Assembly (NCBI RefSeq): GCF_050596425.1
Contig: NZ_CP192292.1
Location: forward strand, 1,612,001-1,676,000
DNA: 64,000 nucleotides
Direction: 5' to 3'
DNA from: G963665925 sp050596425
Lineage (GTDB): Bacteria; Bacillota; Clostridia; Peptostreptococcales; Acidaminobacteraceae
Below, piece after piece: positions 40,715 through 50,194 of the stretch; within the stretch, counting starts at the first letter, position 1, and each line of letters starts with the position of its first letter. The notes beneath the pieces were generated by a model. That model was given only the letters and a program-made list of their open reading frames with translations. It was not told the origin of the DNA and made no database searches. The position numbers and the translations under genes were made by a program.

Positions 40715-43606
40715 TTATGATTGAGAAGTCTCAGGTTTGAGATTTCGAATCAACTTTTTTTGCAGGTGTTTATCATAGGCTCCCATGATAAGGCTATACA
40801 TGACTGGTATAATAACCATTGTCAGGAAGGTTGATGCAATAAGGCCTGCCATAAGTGAAACGGCCATTGGTGCAAATAAACTGCTACCAGAAAGGGCAAG
40901 TGGTATAAGGCCCATAACGGTAGTGCCAGCACTTAATATAATTGCGTTGAAACGCTTATCAACGGCATCAAGGCAAGCTGTATTCAGGTCATCACCATTA
41001 CTGCGGGCTTCGTTAATATACTCAATGAGCAGAATGCCGTTTTTAACTACGAGGCCAATCAAGGCGATAACACCGAGGACTGCAGTTAAGGACATTGGTT
41101 GATTAAGAGCATATAGACCAAGCACTGAACCAATAAGTGAGAGCGGTATTGTCATAAGAATGATTACCGGCTGCAAGAAGGAACCAAACTGAATAACAAG
41201 TGTGACGTATATCAGTAAGATAGCCAGCATAGCCAGTCCGCCAGCCACACCAAAGTATTTTTTAATACTTTCTCTTTCTCCATCAAAGGTGACATTGACC
41301 CCTGTTTGGTCCATTTCAGGTAGTATTTCTGTCTCGATGTATGTTGCCACAGCGCTAGGATCGGCATGTGGAACTGTATCTGCAAGGACTTCAGAAGCAA
41401 TTTTCCTGTCATATCTATTGATATTATCAAGCTTCTTGCCCAAGTTGACTTCGCTAAAGGCATGCATTGGTATTTTATTGTCAGTTAGTGAAGATTTAAC
41501 CATAAAGGTCTCAATATCTGTTGTGTCACTAATATTGCCTTCTACAACAATGTCGTACTCCTTGCCGTCACGACGATATACTGAGGCGTCATAACCATAT
41601 AGGGCAAGGTTCATTTGCTTTTGTATATCATATTTTGTCATTCCCATACTGCTGGCTTTGTCAGCATCCACATCCACTTCAAATTGGAATGTATAAGGTT
41701 TTAAGTTGTTTCTAACATTCAGAGTGCCTTCTACTTCTCGAACGCGATCAGTGAGGTCTCTTGTGAATGCGTCAACACGCTCTACGTCGGCGCCAGCAAC
41801 ACGCATAATGATTTTTGCATCTTGTGGCTCTGCGTACTGGAGGCGATTGACTGTACACTTGCCCGATGTGATTTTCTTGTCGAGTAAGTCCTGGATATAT
41901 GTCGCAAATGCATCTCGTGAATGGAATCGACTCTTATCTTTGTCGCCTAGGTCAAATTTGATAAGCATTTGTGCAAAGTCTTTTGATGGTGTTGCAGGTG
42001 GCATTGTGATATAGAACTTAGGCATACCATCCCCAACAGCTACTGTATAGCTTGTGATTTCAGGTTCAGATGACAGAAGTTCAACAACCTCATCGGCAAG
42101 GGCCTCTGTGGCTTCCAGATTACCAGGCAGTTCAGACTTGATGTCGATATAGAAAAGGTCCTTATCAACATATGGGAAGAACTCGCTCTGAAGTTGTGGT
42201 GTAACAAAGGAAATGACTATTATAAGGATCATAAATGTGGATCCAGTCATAAGCAATCTACGCTTTAGGCCATATTCAAGCATCTTTCTAAAGAAGGTAC
42301 GAATTCGACCAGGTTTCTTATTTATCTTCTTACTTGGCTTAAACACTAGACTTGATAAGGCTGGTGTCACAAACATGGCAACAAGGTAAGCGGCAACTAT
42401 AGAGATGATTAGTACAAGGGGAATGGCTTGCATGAATGAGCCCGCAGCCCCTGGTAGACCCAGTAATGGGGAAAAAGCCAGTACAGTCGTCACAGTCGCA
42501 GTGAAAACTGGAATGGACGCCTTGTGTGTGGAGCGTTTGGCGGCTTCTATGCTATCAAGCCCCTTGTCGATTTCAACTTGTATGCTGTCGCTGATAACGA
42601 TGGCATTGTCAACAAGGATACCAAGTGCGATGATCAAGGCTGTTAAAGAAATCTGGTGAATTTTAAGACCAGAGATATACATAACGCCAAAAGTCATCAA
42701 AATAGATAGGGGAATAGCTGTTGAAACCACGGTTGCGTTTCTTAGTCCCATACCTATAAATACAACGACAATAACAAATAGAATCCCTTGCATTAAGTTA
42801 TCCATGAAATCGCCAGTGGAAGTGGCAACGGCCTGTGGCTGGTAAATGACTTCTTCTACACTGAGGTTATCTGGAAGACCTGCTTTAACTCGATCAAGGG
42901 TTTCGCGGACATCTTTACCAATGAGTACAACATTCTTGCTGTCTTCAAAATAGCCTGTTAGAAGCACGGCATTGTCGCCATTTTGCTTAAATTTTGATGC
43001 GCCATCTTCGACGGCCATATAGACGTCTGCAATGTCTTGGAGGCGTGTTACCACACCGGTATCAGGCGAAATACTGATGATGGCATTTTTAATATCATCC
43101 AGGCTCTCGTAAATACCAGGTGTTTTAACATTGATTTTTATACCATTTTTTTCAATGGCTCCAGAAGGAATTTCAACATTTTGTGCCGCCAGTATTTTGG
43201 CGATATCCTCAATGGAAATAGACATTTGATTGAGCATGCTTAAATCCACATCCACACGAACTTCTTTTTCTAGTTCGCCTTCAACAGTAAACTTGCTGAC
43301 CCCGTCAATTTCAGTCAGTGCTGTCTTAAACTGCTCTCCAAAAGAAGCGAGCTGCTCGTATGTGTAAGCATCGCCGGAAAGGCTTATAACCATGCCAGCA
43401 GTAGAGACCAAGTCTGTATCAATTATACTGTCCATAACGCCATTTGGGAGATCACTCTCGGCATCTTTAACGGCATTACGAACCTCCTGCATTGCTGTAT
43501 CATTGTCAACGGCCATATCAAAGAAAACAACAACAATTGACATGGATTCTTTTGCAAATGACTTGATATAATCATAGCCATCTATTTCGTAAAGTTCATC
43601 TTCAAT
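40715..43606 (-). CDS. RND efflux transporter, main part (frame-shifted gene)
   Basis: This frame supplies ~963 residues of an AcrB/HAE1-type inner-membrane exporter: two large extracytoplasmic loops, about eleven membrane helices and the family blocks LGILVDNAIVISDSIQ and LGVIALIGLVVKNGILLIEY. It is in the -1 frame relative to the N-terminal piece at 43582-43815. Read through a -1 step at the A7 run (43606-43612) the join is TKKIEDELYEIDGYDYIK, which is normal RND sequence. The first ATG in this frame is at 43543, inside the porter domain, so it would not give a working protein alone. Combined length is about 1033 residues, usual for RND pumps. Confidence 0.88.
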   Translation of the reverse strand: MEDELYEIDGYDYIKSFAKESMSIVVVFFDMAVDNDTAMQEVRNAVKDAESDLPNGVMDSIIDTDLVSTAGMVISLSGDAYTYEQLASFGEQFKTALTEIDGVSKFTVEGELEKEVRVDVDLSMLNQMSISIEDIAKILAAQNVEIPSGAIEKNGIKINVKTPGIYESLDDIKNAIISISPDTGVVTRLQDIADVYMAVEDGASKFKQNGDNAVLLTGYFEDSKNVVLIGKDVRETLDRVKAGLPDNLSVEEVIYQPQAVATSTGDFMDNLMQGILFVIVVVFIGMGLRNATVVSTAIPLSILMTFGVMYISGLKIHQISLTALIIALGILVDNAIVISDSIQVEIDKGLDSIEAAKRSTHKASIPVFTATVTTVLAFSPLLGLPGAAGSFMQAIPLVLIISIVAAYLVAMFVTPALSSLVFKPSKKINKKPGRIRTFFRKMLEYGLKRRLLMTGSTFMILIIVISFVTPQLQSEFFPYVDKDLFYIDIKSELPGNLEATEALADEVVELLSSEPEITSYTVAVGDGMPKFYITMPPATPSKDFAQMLIKFDLGDKDKSRFHSRDAFATYIQDLLDKKITSGKCTVNRLQYAEPQDAKIIMRVAGADVERVDAFTRDLTDRVREVEGTLNVRNNLKPYTFQFEVDVDADKASSMGMTKYDIQKQMNLALYGYDASVYRRDGKEYDIVVEGNISDTTDIETFMVKSSLTDNKIPMHAFSEVNLGKKLDNINRYDRKIASEVLADTVPHADPSAVATYIETEILPEMDQTGVNVTFDGERESIKKYFGVAGGLAMLAILLIYVTLVIQFGSFLQPVIILMTIPLSLIGSVLGLYALNQPMSLTAVLGVIALIGLVVKNGILLIEYINEARSNGDDLNTACLDAVDKRFNAIILSAGTTVMGLIPLALSGSSLFAPMAVSLMAGLIASTFLTMVIIPVMYSLIMGAYDKHLQKKLIRNLKPETSQS

Positions 43607-43815
43607 TTTTTTGTGACAAGGTCATTGACATCTTTAGCAGAGGCACCTGGATAAGGGGTTATAACCATAGCCGCGGGGAAAGAGACGTCAGGACTTTCTT
43701 GACGTGGCAGCAGATAAAAACCTACAGCGCCCATAACTGTTAGAATAACAGCTAAAAATATAGTGATGTTTCTCTTGTCGATTGCTATATCGATGAGTTT
43801 CTTCATTTTGCTCAC
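43582..43815 (-). CDS. RND efflux transporter, N-terminal piece before frame break
   Basis: This begins with the first membrane helix of an RND pump (RNITIFLAVILTVMGAVGFY) and the conserved LPRQESPDVSFPAAMVITPYPGAS start of the porter domain (read as adjoining blocks), then ends at a TAG after MNFTK. The frame breaks at a run of seven A; eight A would restore it. The zero frame reads ACA AAA AAA TTG, so A AAA AAA stands in slippery phase. A sequence or assembly deletion in the run is the simplest explanation. Confidence 0.85.
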   Translation of the reverse strand: MSKMKKLIDIAIDKRNITIFLAVILTVMGAVGFYLLPRQESPDVSFPAAMVITPYPGASAKDVNDLVTKKLKMNFTK

Positions 43816-43817
43816 TC

Positions 43818-44924
43818 CTAATTTGCTGATTCATCAACAACGACATTGATACCGTCTGAAAGATTATTCATACCTGAAACGACAACCAGTTCCCCGGCTT
43901 TTAGACCAGTCACACGAACCATCATGCCCGATGTGTCTTGTGGTATAACTGTGCGTTTGAAGGCTCTCTCTCCATCCGTAATGTAGACAAAGTCTTCGCC
44001 TTCTGATAGAAGGGCTTGAATAGGTATCCAGATGCCATCTTGTTTGCCCACTTCAATATCTACTTCTGCAATAGATCCAAGGTGGAAATCGGCTTCATCA
44101 ACAGTGATTTCTGCCATGTAAGTTCGTGTTGTCATATCTGGGGCTTCGTCTACTTGAGTGACCTTGCCTTTGGCGATGACATCATCGATTTCAATATTGG
44201 CTAGGCTTCCAATTTCAATATCGTTCAAATTTTTCTGTGGAATACCAACTTTGACCACTTGCGTTTGACTGCGCTGCACTATAACAGGATAGCCTTGAGG
44301 GATGAGTTCACCACTTTCGTACATTGTTTTAACAATGGTACCATCTGCCTGTGCGTAAATATTGGCATCGACGAGTAGGCTTTCTTTGTGGTTTAAGTCT
44401 GCCTTGGCTGCGTTAAGTTGTGTAAGAGCTTGGTTGTAAGTTGCCTCAGAAACATCTGTTTTGAGTCTTACTTGATCAAGTTTATCCTTTGAAATACTAC
44501 CGGCTTCAAATAGGGACTCCATACTTTTAAGAAGTGTCTTGTCATACTGATAAGCCTCTTTTGCTTTTGTGATATTAAGTTCTGCTGCTGAGAATGTTGC
44601 TTTGGCAGCATCCAATTGGAAATTGAGGTCTTGAATATCCAGTTTTCCAATTAAATCTCCTTTTTCAACGGTTTGTCCGTCTTCAACGTAGAGTTCTCCC
44701 AGTCGACCACTGGTTTTAAAGCTGTACTCTATTTGATCTTTGGCATCAACGACGCCAATATAATGCTGTGTAATAGGTTTTGATGAATCTTCCAGTGTCT
44801 GTACTTGTATAGAACGTACAGGTCCTGTTGGTTCAGCAGCTTTTGCTGTTGTACAGCCTGTTGTGCCAACCACAAGTGCCATGCAAATACCTGCCAGTCC
44901 CAATGATTTTGCAAATTTTTTCAT
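43818..44924 (-). CDS. RND efflux periplasmic adaptor (membrane fusion lipoprotein)
   Basis: This 368-residue protein has a lipoprotein signal (lipobox VGTTGC near residue 24), a biotinyl-lipoyl-like region (SGRLGELYVEDGQTVEKGDL), a helical hairpin (about 85-170) and a beta-barrel part. This is the HlyD/AcrA adaptor pattern. It links the adjacent RND pump to the cell exterior. In a single-membrane cell such adaptors still occur with RND pumps. It ends 3 bases before the RND start. Confidence 0.9.
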   Translation of the reverse strand: MKKFAKSLGLAGICMALVVGTTGCTTAKAAEPTGPVRSIQVQTLEDSSKPITQHYIGVVDAKDQIEYSFKTSGRLGELYVEDGQTVEKGDLIGKLDIQDLNFQLDAAKATFSAAELNITKAKEAYQYDKTLLKSMESLFEAGSISKDKLDQVRLKTDVSEATYNQALTQLNAAKADLNHKESLLVDANIYAQADGTIVKTMYESGELIPQGYPVIVQRSQTQVVKVGIPQKNLNDIEIGSLANIEIDDVIAKGKVTQVDEAPDMTTRTYMAEITVDEADFHLGSIAEVDIEVGKQDGIWIPIQALLSEGEDFVYITDGERAFKRTVIPQDTSGMMVRVTGLKAGELVVVSGMNNLSDGINVVVDESAN

Positions 44925-44941
44925 TTTCTTACCTCCTAGAC

Positions 44942-44975
44942 TTTTTATACCGATTATGTACTTTTAGTATAAAAA
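44942..44975. promoter_or_regulatory. TetR operator candidate before the adaptor gene
   Basis: TTTTTATAC (44942-44950) and GTATAAAAA (44967-44975) are inverted halves. The same TATAC-GAT and TTTAGTATAAAAA elements occur upstream of tetR at 45595-45626. Two matching sites in one efflux operon suggest TetR binding. Confidence 0.55.
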
Positions 44976-44995
44976 CGACCTAAAAAAGTGCCCTA

Positions 44996-45580
44996 TTAGT
45001 CACAGGGCTTATTTTCTCTGATTAATACGCCTTCAATAATAATGATGAGTGCATTTCTAAGATTGTGTGCCATTTCCTCTGGGCTTCCCGCATTTTCAAT
45101 CATCTGCTCGCGAACGATTCGTTGCAGAGTTGTTAGAAAACGCACATCAATATCTTTTCTTACAAATCCTTCTGATAGACCTCTCTCGTAGAGGGCTATT
45201 AGGGCCGTGGTCATACGTTCTTCTCGCTCATTGTATTCAGTGGCTAGTTTAGGGTACTGAATTAAAAGTTCTCGAATACTGGCAATATTGTATCTTTCAA
45301 ATATCAGTGGTATACGCTCTGTCAAAGAATAAAGGGCTTGAAGAGGCTCGTCAGCTTTTGTGGCTTGTTCAAGGACGGCTGTGTACTCGTCCTGCACAGA
45401 AAAGACCACTTTTGCCAGAAGTGTTTCCTTATTACCGACAATTTTGTAGAGTGTGTTTTTTGCAACGCCTGACATCTTTGCCAAGTCATCCATATTCCAA
45501 CCCTTATGCCCATACTTATTGAGCAAGATCCAAACGTTGTCGTATATTTTTTTCTCGACTATTTGATTTCCAGCTTTCAT
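44996..45580 (-). CDS. TetR-family regulator of the efflux operon
   Basis: This 194-residue protein has an N-terminal TetR helix-turn-helix (VWILLNKYGHKGWNMDDLAK, then GVAKNTLYKIVGNKETLLAK, about residues 15-60) and a helical ligand-binding C-terminal part. It is first in the minus-strand order tetR, adaptor, RND pump, and likely represses the pump until a toxic compound binds. Shared inverted-repeat sites before tetR and before the adaptor gene support this. Confidence 0.88.
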   Translation of the reverse strand: MKAGNQIVEKKIYDNVWILLNKYGHKGWNMDDLAKMSGVAKNTLYKIVGNKETLLAKVVFSVQDEYTAVLEQATKADEPLQALYSLTERIPLIFERYNIASIRELLIQYPKLATEYNEREERMTTALIALYERGLSEGFVRKDIDVRFLTTLQRIVREQMIENAGSPEEMAHNLRNALIIIIEGVLIRENKPCD

Positions 45581-45594
45581 ATGCGTCCCTCATT

Positions 45595-45626
45595 TCTATA
45601 CGATATTAACCGATTTAGTATAAAAA
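45595..45626. promoter_or_regulatory. TetR operator candidate upstream of tetR
   Basis: TCTATACGAT, a gap, then TTTAGTATAAAAAG repeats the layout found at 44942-44975. It lies 15-46 bases before the tetR start, as expected for autoregulation. Confidence 0.5.
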
Positions 45627-45887
45627 GTCTATATGATTTCATTATTATTAACATAAATTTTATACTTTCATAAGAATTGCTTTCGTACATTATACGATAC
45701 TTTTAAGAGCTGTGATAGAGTCATTCTAGTGATGCAGATGTAAAAAGACTCAAGTAAAATCGATTTGTTTATTTTACTATATATGGAAGGCGCTCTGGCT
45801 CATATGGTATTATAAAGGAAGACATGAAAGTTTATAGTTCGTAAAAAAAATTCAAAGTATGGCATGACAAGATGCTGAGGGGGAAAA
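45627..45887. other. Divergent intergenic region between tetR and mmcQ-like gene
   Basis: No gene is visible. It is AT-rich, includes a further TATAC-like half-site cluster near 45660-45705, and has a weak AGGGGG ribosome site before the next ATG. Confidence 0.4.
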
Positions 45888-46244
45888 ATGACTAGGGAAG
45901 AAGCGATCGGGTACGCACTGTCGAAACCAGGTGCAACAGAAACATATCCATTTGATGAAACAACACTTGTCTTTAAGGTGGGAGGAAAAATGTTTGGTCT
46001 TGTCTATGACCATAAAGGCGATTTGGGCCTTAACTTAAAATGTGATCCAGACCTTTCGCAAGTCTTAAGACAACAGTATGAAGGCGTTTTTCCGGGATAC
46101 CATATGAACAAGAAGCACTGGAACACAGTTCTTTTTGGTTCTGACGTGCCAGATGATGAAATTATTAATCTTATGAATATTTCTTATGATATTGTTTTTA
46201 AGTCTTTGACTAAGAAGGTTCAGAAGGAGATACAAGATGAATAA
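45888..46244 (+). CDS. MmcQ/YjbR family protein
   Basis: This 118-residue protein has the usual features of MmcQ/YjbR (CyaY-like fold): the start TREEAIGYALSKPGATETYP, then PFDETTLVFKVGGKMFGL and the end GYHMNKKHWNTVLF. The family was proposed to bind DNA, but its cell role is unclear. Length is normal. It is followed after 5 bases by a gene remnant. Confidence 0.9.
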   Translation: MTREEAIGYALSKPGATETYPFDETTLVFKVGGKMFGLVYDHKGDLGLNLKCDPDLSQVLRQQYEGVFPGYHMNKKHWNTVLFGSDVPDDEIINLMNISYDIVFKSLTKKVQKEIQDE

Positions 46245-46249
46245 AAGGC

Positions 46250-46453
46250 TTGATGCATAGTAGTCATTATGTCAACTATTATGTGGCAAATGAAGTGGTT
46301 CTAGTGCCACTTTATAATGATCCAAATGACCAACGTGTAAAAGACATACTAAAAGCCCTTTATCCTGATAGGCAGGTTATTGGCATTGATGTAAGAGAAC
46401 TATACGTTTATGGTGGCATGATTCATTGTGTGACACAGCAAGAAACGTTTTAG
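46250..46453 (+). pseudogene. aguA: C-terminal remnant of agmatine deiminase
   Basis: The 67-residue open frame matches only the end of agmatine deiminase (guanidino-modifying PAD family): YVNYYVANEVVLVPLYNDPN, then YPDRQVIGIDVRELY and GGMIHCVTQQ, which includes the catalytic cysteine region CVTQQ. About five sixths of the enzyme, including the other active-site residues, is absent upstream. The start is a TTG with no clear native context. It is a deletion scar. Confidence 0.82.
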
Positions 46454-46550
46454 TGGTGGACATTTAATAAATTAATGTAATTGGTTCAAGTTACATGTGT
46501 ATTGTGAACGTGTTCTTAAGTTTAGTAAATACCAATATTATGTAGGATAA

Positions 46551-46578
46551 AAAACAACTCATTTATGGGTTGTTTTTG
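46551..46578 (+). terminator. Terminator before RHS locus 2
   Basis: AAAACAACTC (46551-46560) pairs with GGGTTGTTTT, followed by TGTATTT. It closes the mmcQ and remnant transcript. Confidence 0.75.
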
Positions 46579-46741
46579 TATTTGCATAGTTAATAGTAAC
46601 AAATAAATCAATATTTATTAATTTATAAATTGGATGTTCGAAAAAAATCAATTAAATTAGCTATGATAAGGAATAAAATGGTTTATTTGTGTTAAAATAT
46701 CGAAGTGCTATATTTTTATCAAAGTTTTAGAGAGGGACGGG

Positions 46742-48606
46742 ATGTTTATGATACTTAAAAGGGGACTAGCAAGTCTATTTGTAATTGCATGCATTGCTAT
46801 GACAATAGGTGACATTGCATATACAACTACAGATACTTCTGTAATTGATGGTTTAAATAACACGACGGTAATTCAAGTGGAAAATTCCAATATACCAATA
46901 TTTGAGTTCGAGGGTGGAAGTGTTTCGAATTTAGCACCTGTAAGAAATAACAGTTGGATTGGATTTAATTTAAGTAATAGTATAGAGCATAGAATTAGCA
47001 ATGGTTTTTTTATGTCGAATTCGAGTAGTAAAATTCACCATTCTTTGAGATACCTATTGAAGCAGGAACGGGATATACATTAAAACTAGTTGCATTTTCA
47101 GAAGATGATTCATCAGCATCAGCAATTAAAATTGAGTATTTGAATAGTAACAATGTGGTTTTAAAAGAAAGTTCCATCGATGTTAAAGGGAGCTTAGAGA
47201 AAGAATATAAAGATTATTTGGGAACTGCTCCTAATAAATCCACTAAACTCAAGTTTTACTGAGAGGGGGCAAATGGTTCAGGATATTACAAAAATATCGA
47301 TATACGAGAAGGGGACTGGTCTAATTCAGAGATGAACTATTTGGTTGGGACTCAAAACACATCAGATATATTGATTCAGAATTCACAGGAGAGTGGAGAT
47401 TCAAAAATTTATATTCCGGGTGAGTTCGGGGATGGGACCAAAATTTCAATTGATGGCAGTATGGCTACTATATTACGGGAATGGAGTGAGCCGCTCACTA
47501 TAGATGGTGATATTGAAATAAATCATTATAAATTAACAACTCATTCGGAAGATCTTGTGGATTATAAGCGATTCAGAACAAATAATGTATTTATAAATTC
47601 AATCATCGAAGACTCTGTAAATGAACAGTTTCATAGACTATCGCTTCCAAATGGAATAACTACGAAGGGGTACAGAAAAGTTGGAGAGTGGTCAAGTCCA
47701 AACATATCTATATTGTACTCCGAAGGGGGAAAGTTGGAGCTATCTATAGCTAATATGTATAGTGGATGGGCAAAGGGATATGATCCGTCGCCACAAGAGA
47801 TTACAGCATTTTTTAATGGGTGGGTAATGTACAATTCGAGTTCACAGATGCCTTATGAAGGAACGGGAGCAAAAAAGTGGGCAAAAAGATTTCAAGGGAT
47901 TGGGAAAACATACGAGTTGAAAATGGGAGTGCTAGTAGAAACTAATTCAGCAACAGAAGTGTGTCCAACAGAAAAGGCATACGGTGACATTACTGAGAGC
48001 TATGAATTACAATATCAACTTAAAGAACCAGTCGTTGAGACTGTAGCACTTGAGAATGGTTTTAGATTAGATAAGGGAACAAATAAAATCAGTTTATACA
48101 CTGGAATTAGAAAAGAAAAGATAAATGTAGTGAAACATACTAATGGATCAAGATATTATATGAATGTTATTGATCATCCTTATACTGGCGGAAAAGATAG
48201 TCCTTTCAAAAAAATGACAAGTGAAATAATTCGTGTTGTAACAAAAGCTAATGGGATTGAGCGTGATATTACAGATTTATGTGTTTATGAATCAAGTTAT
48301 GCCTATGGTGAAGAGAGAGTGAGTGTATCATCATCTGATGTAACAGATGATGAAATGGATAATGTGTATGTTGTATATAGGACAGTTGACAGTTTAAAGG
48401 AAAGAAGCAATTTTTTTGCGTCTATTACATATGATGATTCTTTGAATTCAGTCATAAACTCTTTAATAGAACAAGTTTTAAGTTTGCAAAGTAAAGTAAA
48501 CGTTTTACAGAACAATATTGATGATTTTACAAGTGAAAGTGGAGAATCTATTATTAATTTTGATTATGACGATAATGGAAATTTGAAGAAGATAGAATCA
48601 CAATAG
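46742..48606 (+). pseudogene. Secreted RHS-locus accessory protein with YD-like tail, broken
   Basis: The reading frame starts with a signal peptide (about residues 5-26), shifts by -1 near 47028 in an AAAA run (five A would read SSKNSPFFEIPIEAG), meets a TGA at about 47261 between LKFY and EGANGSGYY, and then stays open to 48606. The long last part ends with a coiled coil (VLSLQSKVNVLQNNIDDF) and a single YD-like motif FDYDDNGNLKKI. The next gene, 48646-50163, ends the same way. The whole product would be ~620 residues if intact. With two lesions it is probably a pseudogene, unless the sequence has errors. Confidence 0.75.
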
Positions 48607-48645
48607 TTTAATAACCAAAAGAGATGATATATAAGGAGTTGTAAA

Positions 48646-50163
48646 ATGACTAATAAGCATGTGGTAGCGATCAAGTTGGTTTGTATAATGATGTTTTTGA
48701 GTTTTTTAGCTTCACCTCAATCTTATGCAGATACAACGTATAGCGTTGAATATGGAAATCTGATCACATCATTTATTCCGGAGACTAGTGGACAGATTGA
48801 TATAGAAACAACAGTATCAGGAATCAAAAATGAAATAACTAATTTTGACTTCTCGGATAGTGCCGCAGGGTGGTCAACTCCATATGGGCATGGGGAAGTC
48901 GTTAATGAGCAATATATCCAGATGTATTCTAGGCTACACCTAGCTTCAAGATATCAATACAATGATATTAATTCAAAAGTAGGGAACAAGTACTTTGCTT
49001 ATGGCAATATTTACACCTTATATCCGAACACAACATATTTTAGATATGGAGACACTTCAAGTGCTGTTATTGGTTTAGAAAATGACTGGACAGAAGTATA
49101 TGGTAGCATTGATTCTCAAAATGTTGAACCGTTTAGGTTGTACCATAGAACCGATACTTCTTATGATATAGGTGATCAGGTATTACTAAAACCTGATGTA
49201 GTGGTAATTGATAAGACTAAATATGGGATTGAACATTTATCAGAAGAGCAATTATTAAATATCGCAAGAAGCGGAATTACAAATAGGACAGGGAAAAATG
49301 AACTAAAAGTTCAGATACGAGGTAAAAACCTAATTAATATTAATGGTGAAATAAGCAAAAGTGCACATCCTGATTATAAGGATCCACCTCAAAATTATGT
49401 GGTTGCAGGTAAATTGCATGCTCCAGCTGGTGTGAAAAGTCACTTGGGAAGAGGAATATATGTAGATTTGAAACCAAATACTGAGTATACTTTTTCCTAC
49501 TCGACAGAAGGAGACGCCTATACTTGGATTGCTGATGCTCAGAACCTAACTTTTAGGAATAGATGGTCAAAAAATATTACATTTCGAAGAGATATAGACC
49601 ATGGGAATTACGCCTTATCGTTCACTTCGCCAAGTAGTGGTAGGATTTTTATATCCTTTTTAAGAAATGGTGATTCATCAATTGAAAACCCTGCTTTATT
49701 TTGGAACTTGCAACTTGAAGAAGGCACTGTGAAAACAACTTATATGCCTTATAAATCATCAACTGCAACTTATAAAATGGACGTTGATAATAATGAAAAA
49801 ATTTATACTGTTGATGGTTTAATTTATTCATCACTCACAAATAAACCTATTATAGGTTTAATACCTCCGAAGACTTTTGCTGGAGAAAGGAATACTGTAA
49901 ACGTCACAATGAATGGATCGGTGTTAGCAAAAACGAATGTCACTGTTAGAGATTTTCCTAAAATATCCAACATGACACAAGGTGAAGTCAACTCTCGAAT
50001 ATTATTTGAGCTAGAAGAACAGAAAAGAAAGATGGATCAGATGACTTATTATATGCAAGAAATTATTCGGAGTGGTGGAACTGGAAATTCAGGTGTTAAT
50101 AATTTGAGTTTTACATACGACGAAAACGGAAATCTAAAAGACATAACTAAGATCAATGAATAA
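48646..50163 (+). CDS. Secreted carbohydrate-binding-like protein with YD-like tail
   Basis: This 505-residue protein has a signal peptide (about 1-29, ending QSYADTT). Two regions resemble jelly-roll carbohydrate-binding modules, at about 65-180 and 225-375; the second ends with NLQLEEGTVKTTYMPYK, a pattern common in phage and surface binding modules. A coiled coil near 455-485 follows. The last residues, LSFTYDENGNLKDI, are a single YD-repeat-like unit. AAGGAG precedes the ATG. It ends 31 bases before the start of the giant subtilase-RHS gene. It may serve as a surface adaptor that docks with the RHS shell, which is inference. Confidence 0.7.
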   Translation: MTNKHVVAIKLVCIMMFLSFLASPQSYADTTYSVEYGNLITSFIPETSGQIDIETTVSGIKNEITNFDFSDSAAGWSTPYGHGEVVNEQYIQMYSRLHLASRYQYNDINSKVGNKYFAYGNIYTLYPNTTYFRYGDTSSAVIGLENDWTEVYGSIDSQNVEPFRLYHRTDTSYDIGDQVLLKPDVVVIDKTKYGIEHLSEEQLLNIARSGITNRTGKNELKVQIRGKNLININGEISKSAHPDYKDPPQNYVVAGKLHAPAGVKSHLGRGIYVDLKPNTEYTFSYSTEGDAYTWIADAQNLTFRNRWSKNITFRRDIDHGNYALSFTSPSSGRIFISFLRNGDSSIENPALFWNLQLEEGTVKTTYMPYKSSTATYKMDVDNNEKIYTVDGLIYSSLTNKPIIGLIPPKTFAGERNTVNVTMNGSVLAKTNVTVRDFPKISNMTQGEVNSRILFELEEQKRKMDQMTYYMQEIIRSGGTGNSGVNNLSFTYDENGNLKDITKINE

Positions 50164-50194
50164 TTTTCATAAATATTATATAGGGAGTTCAAAA

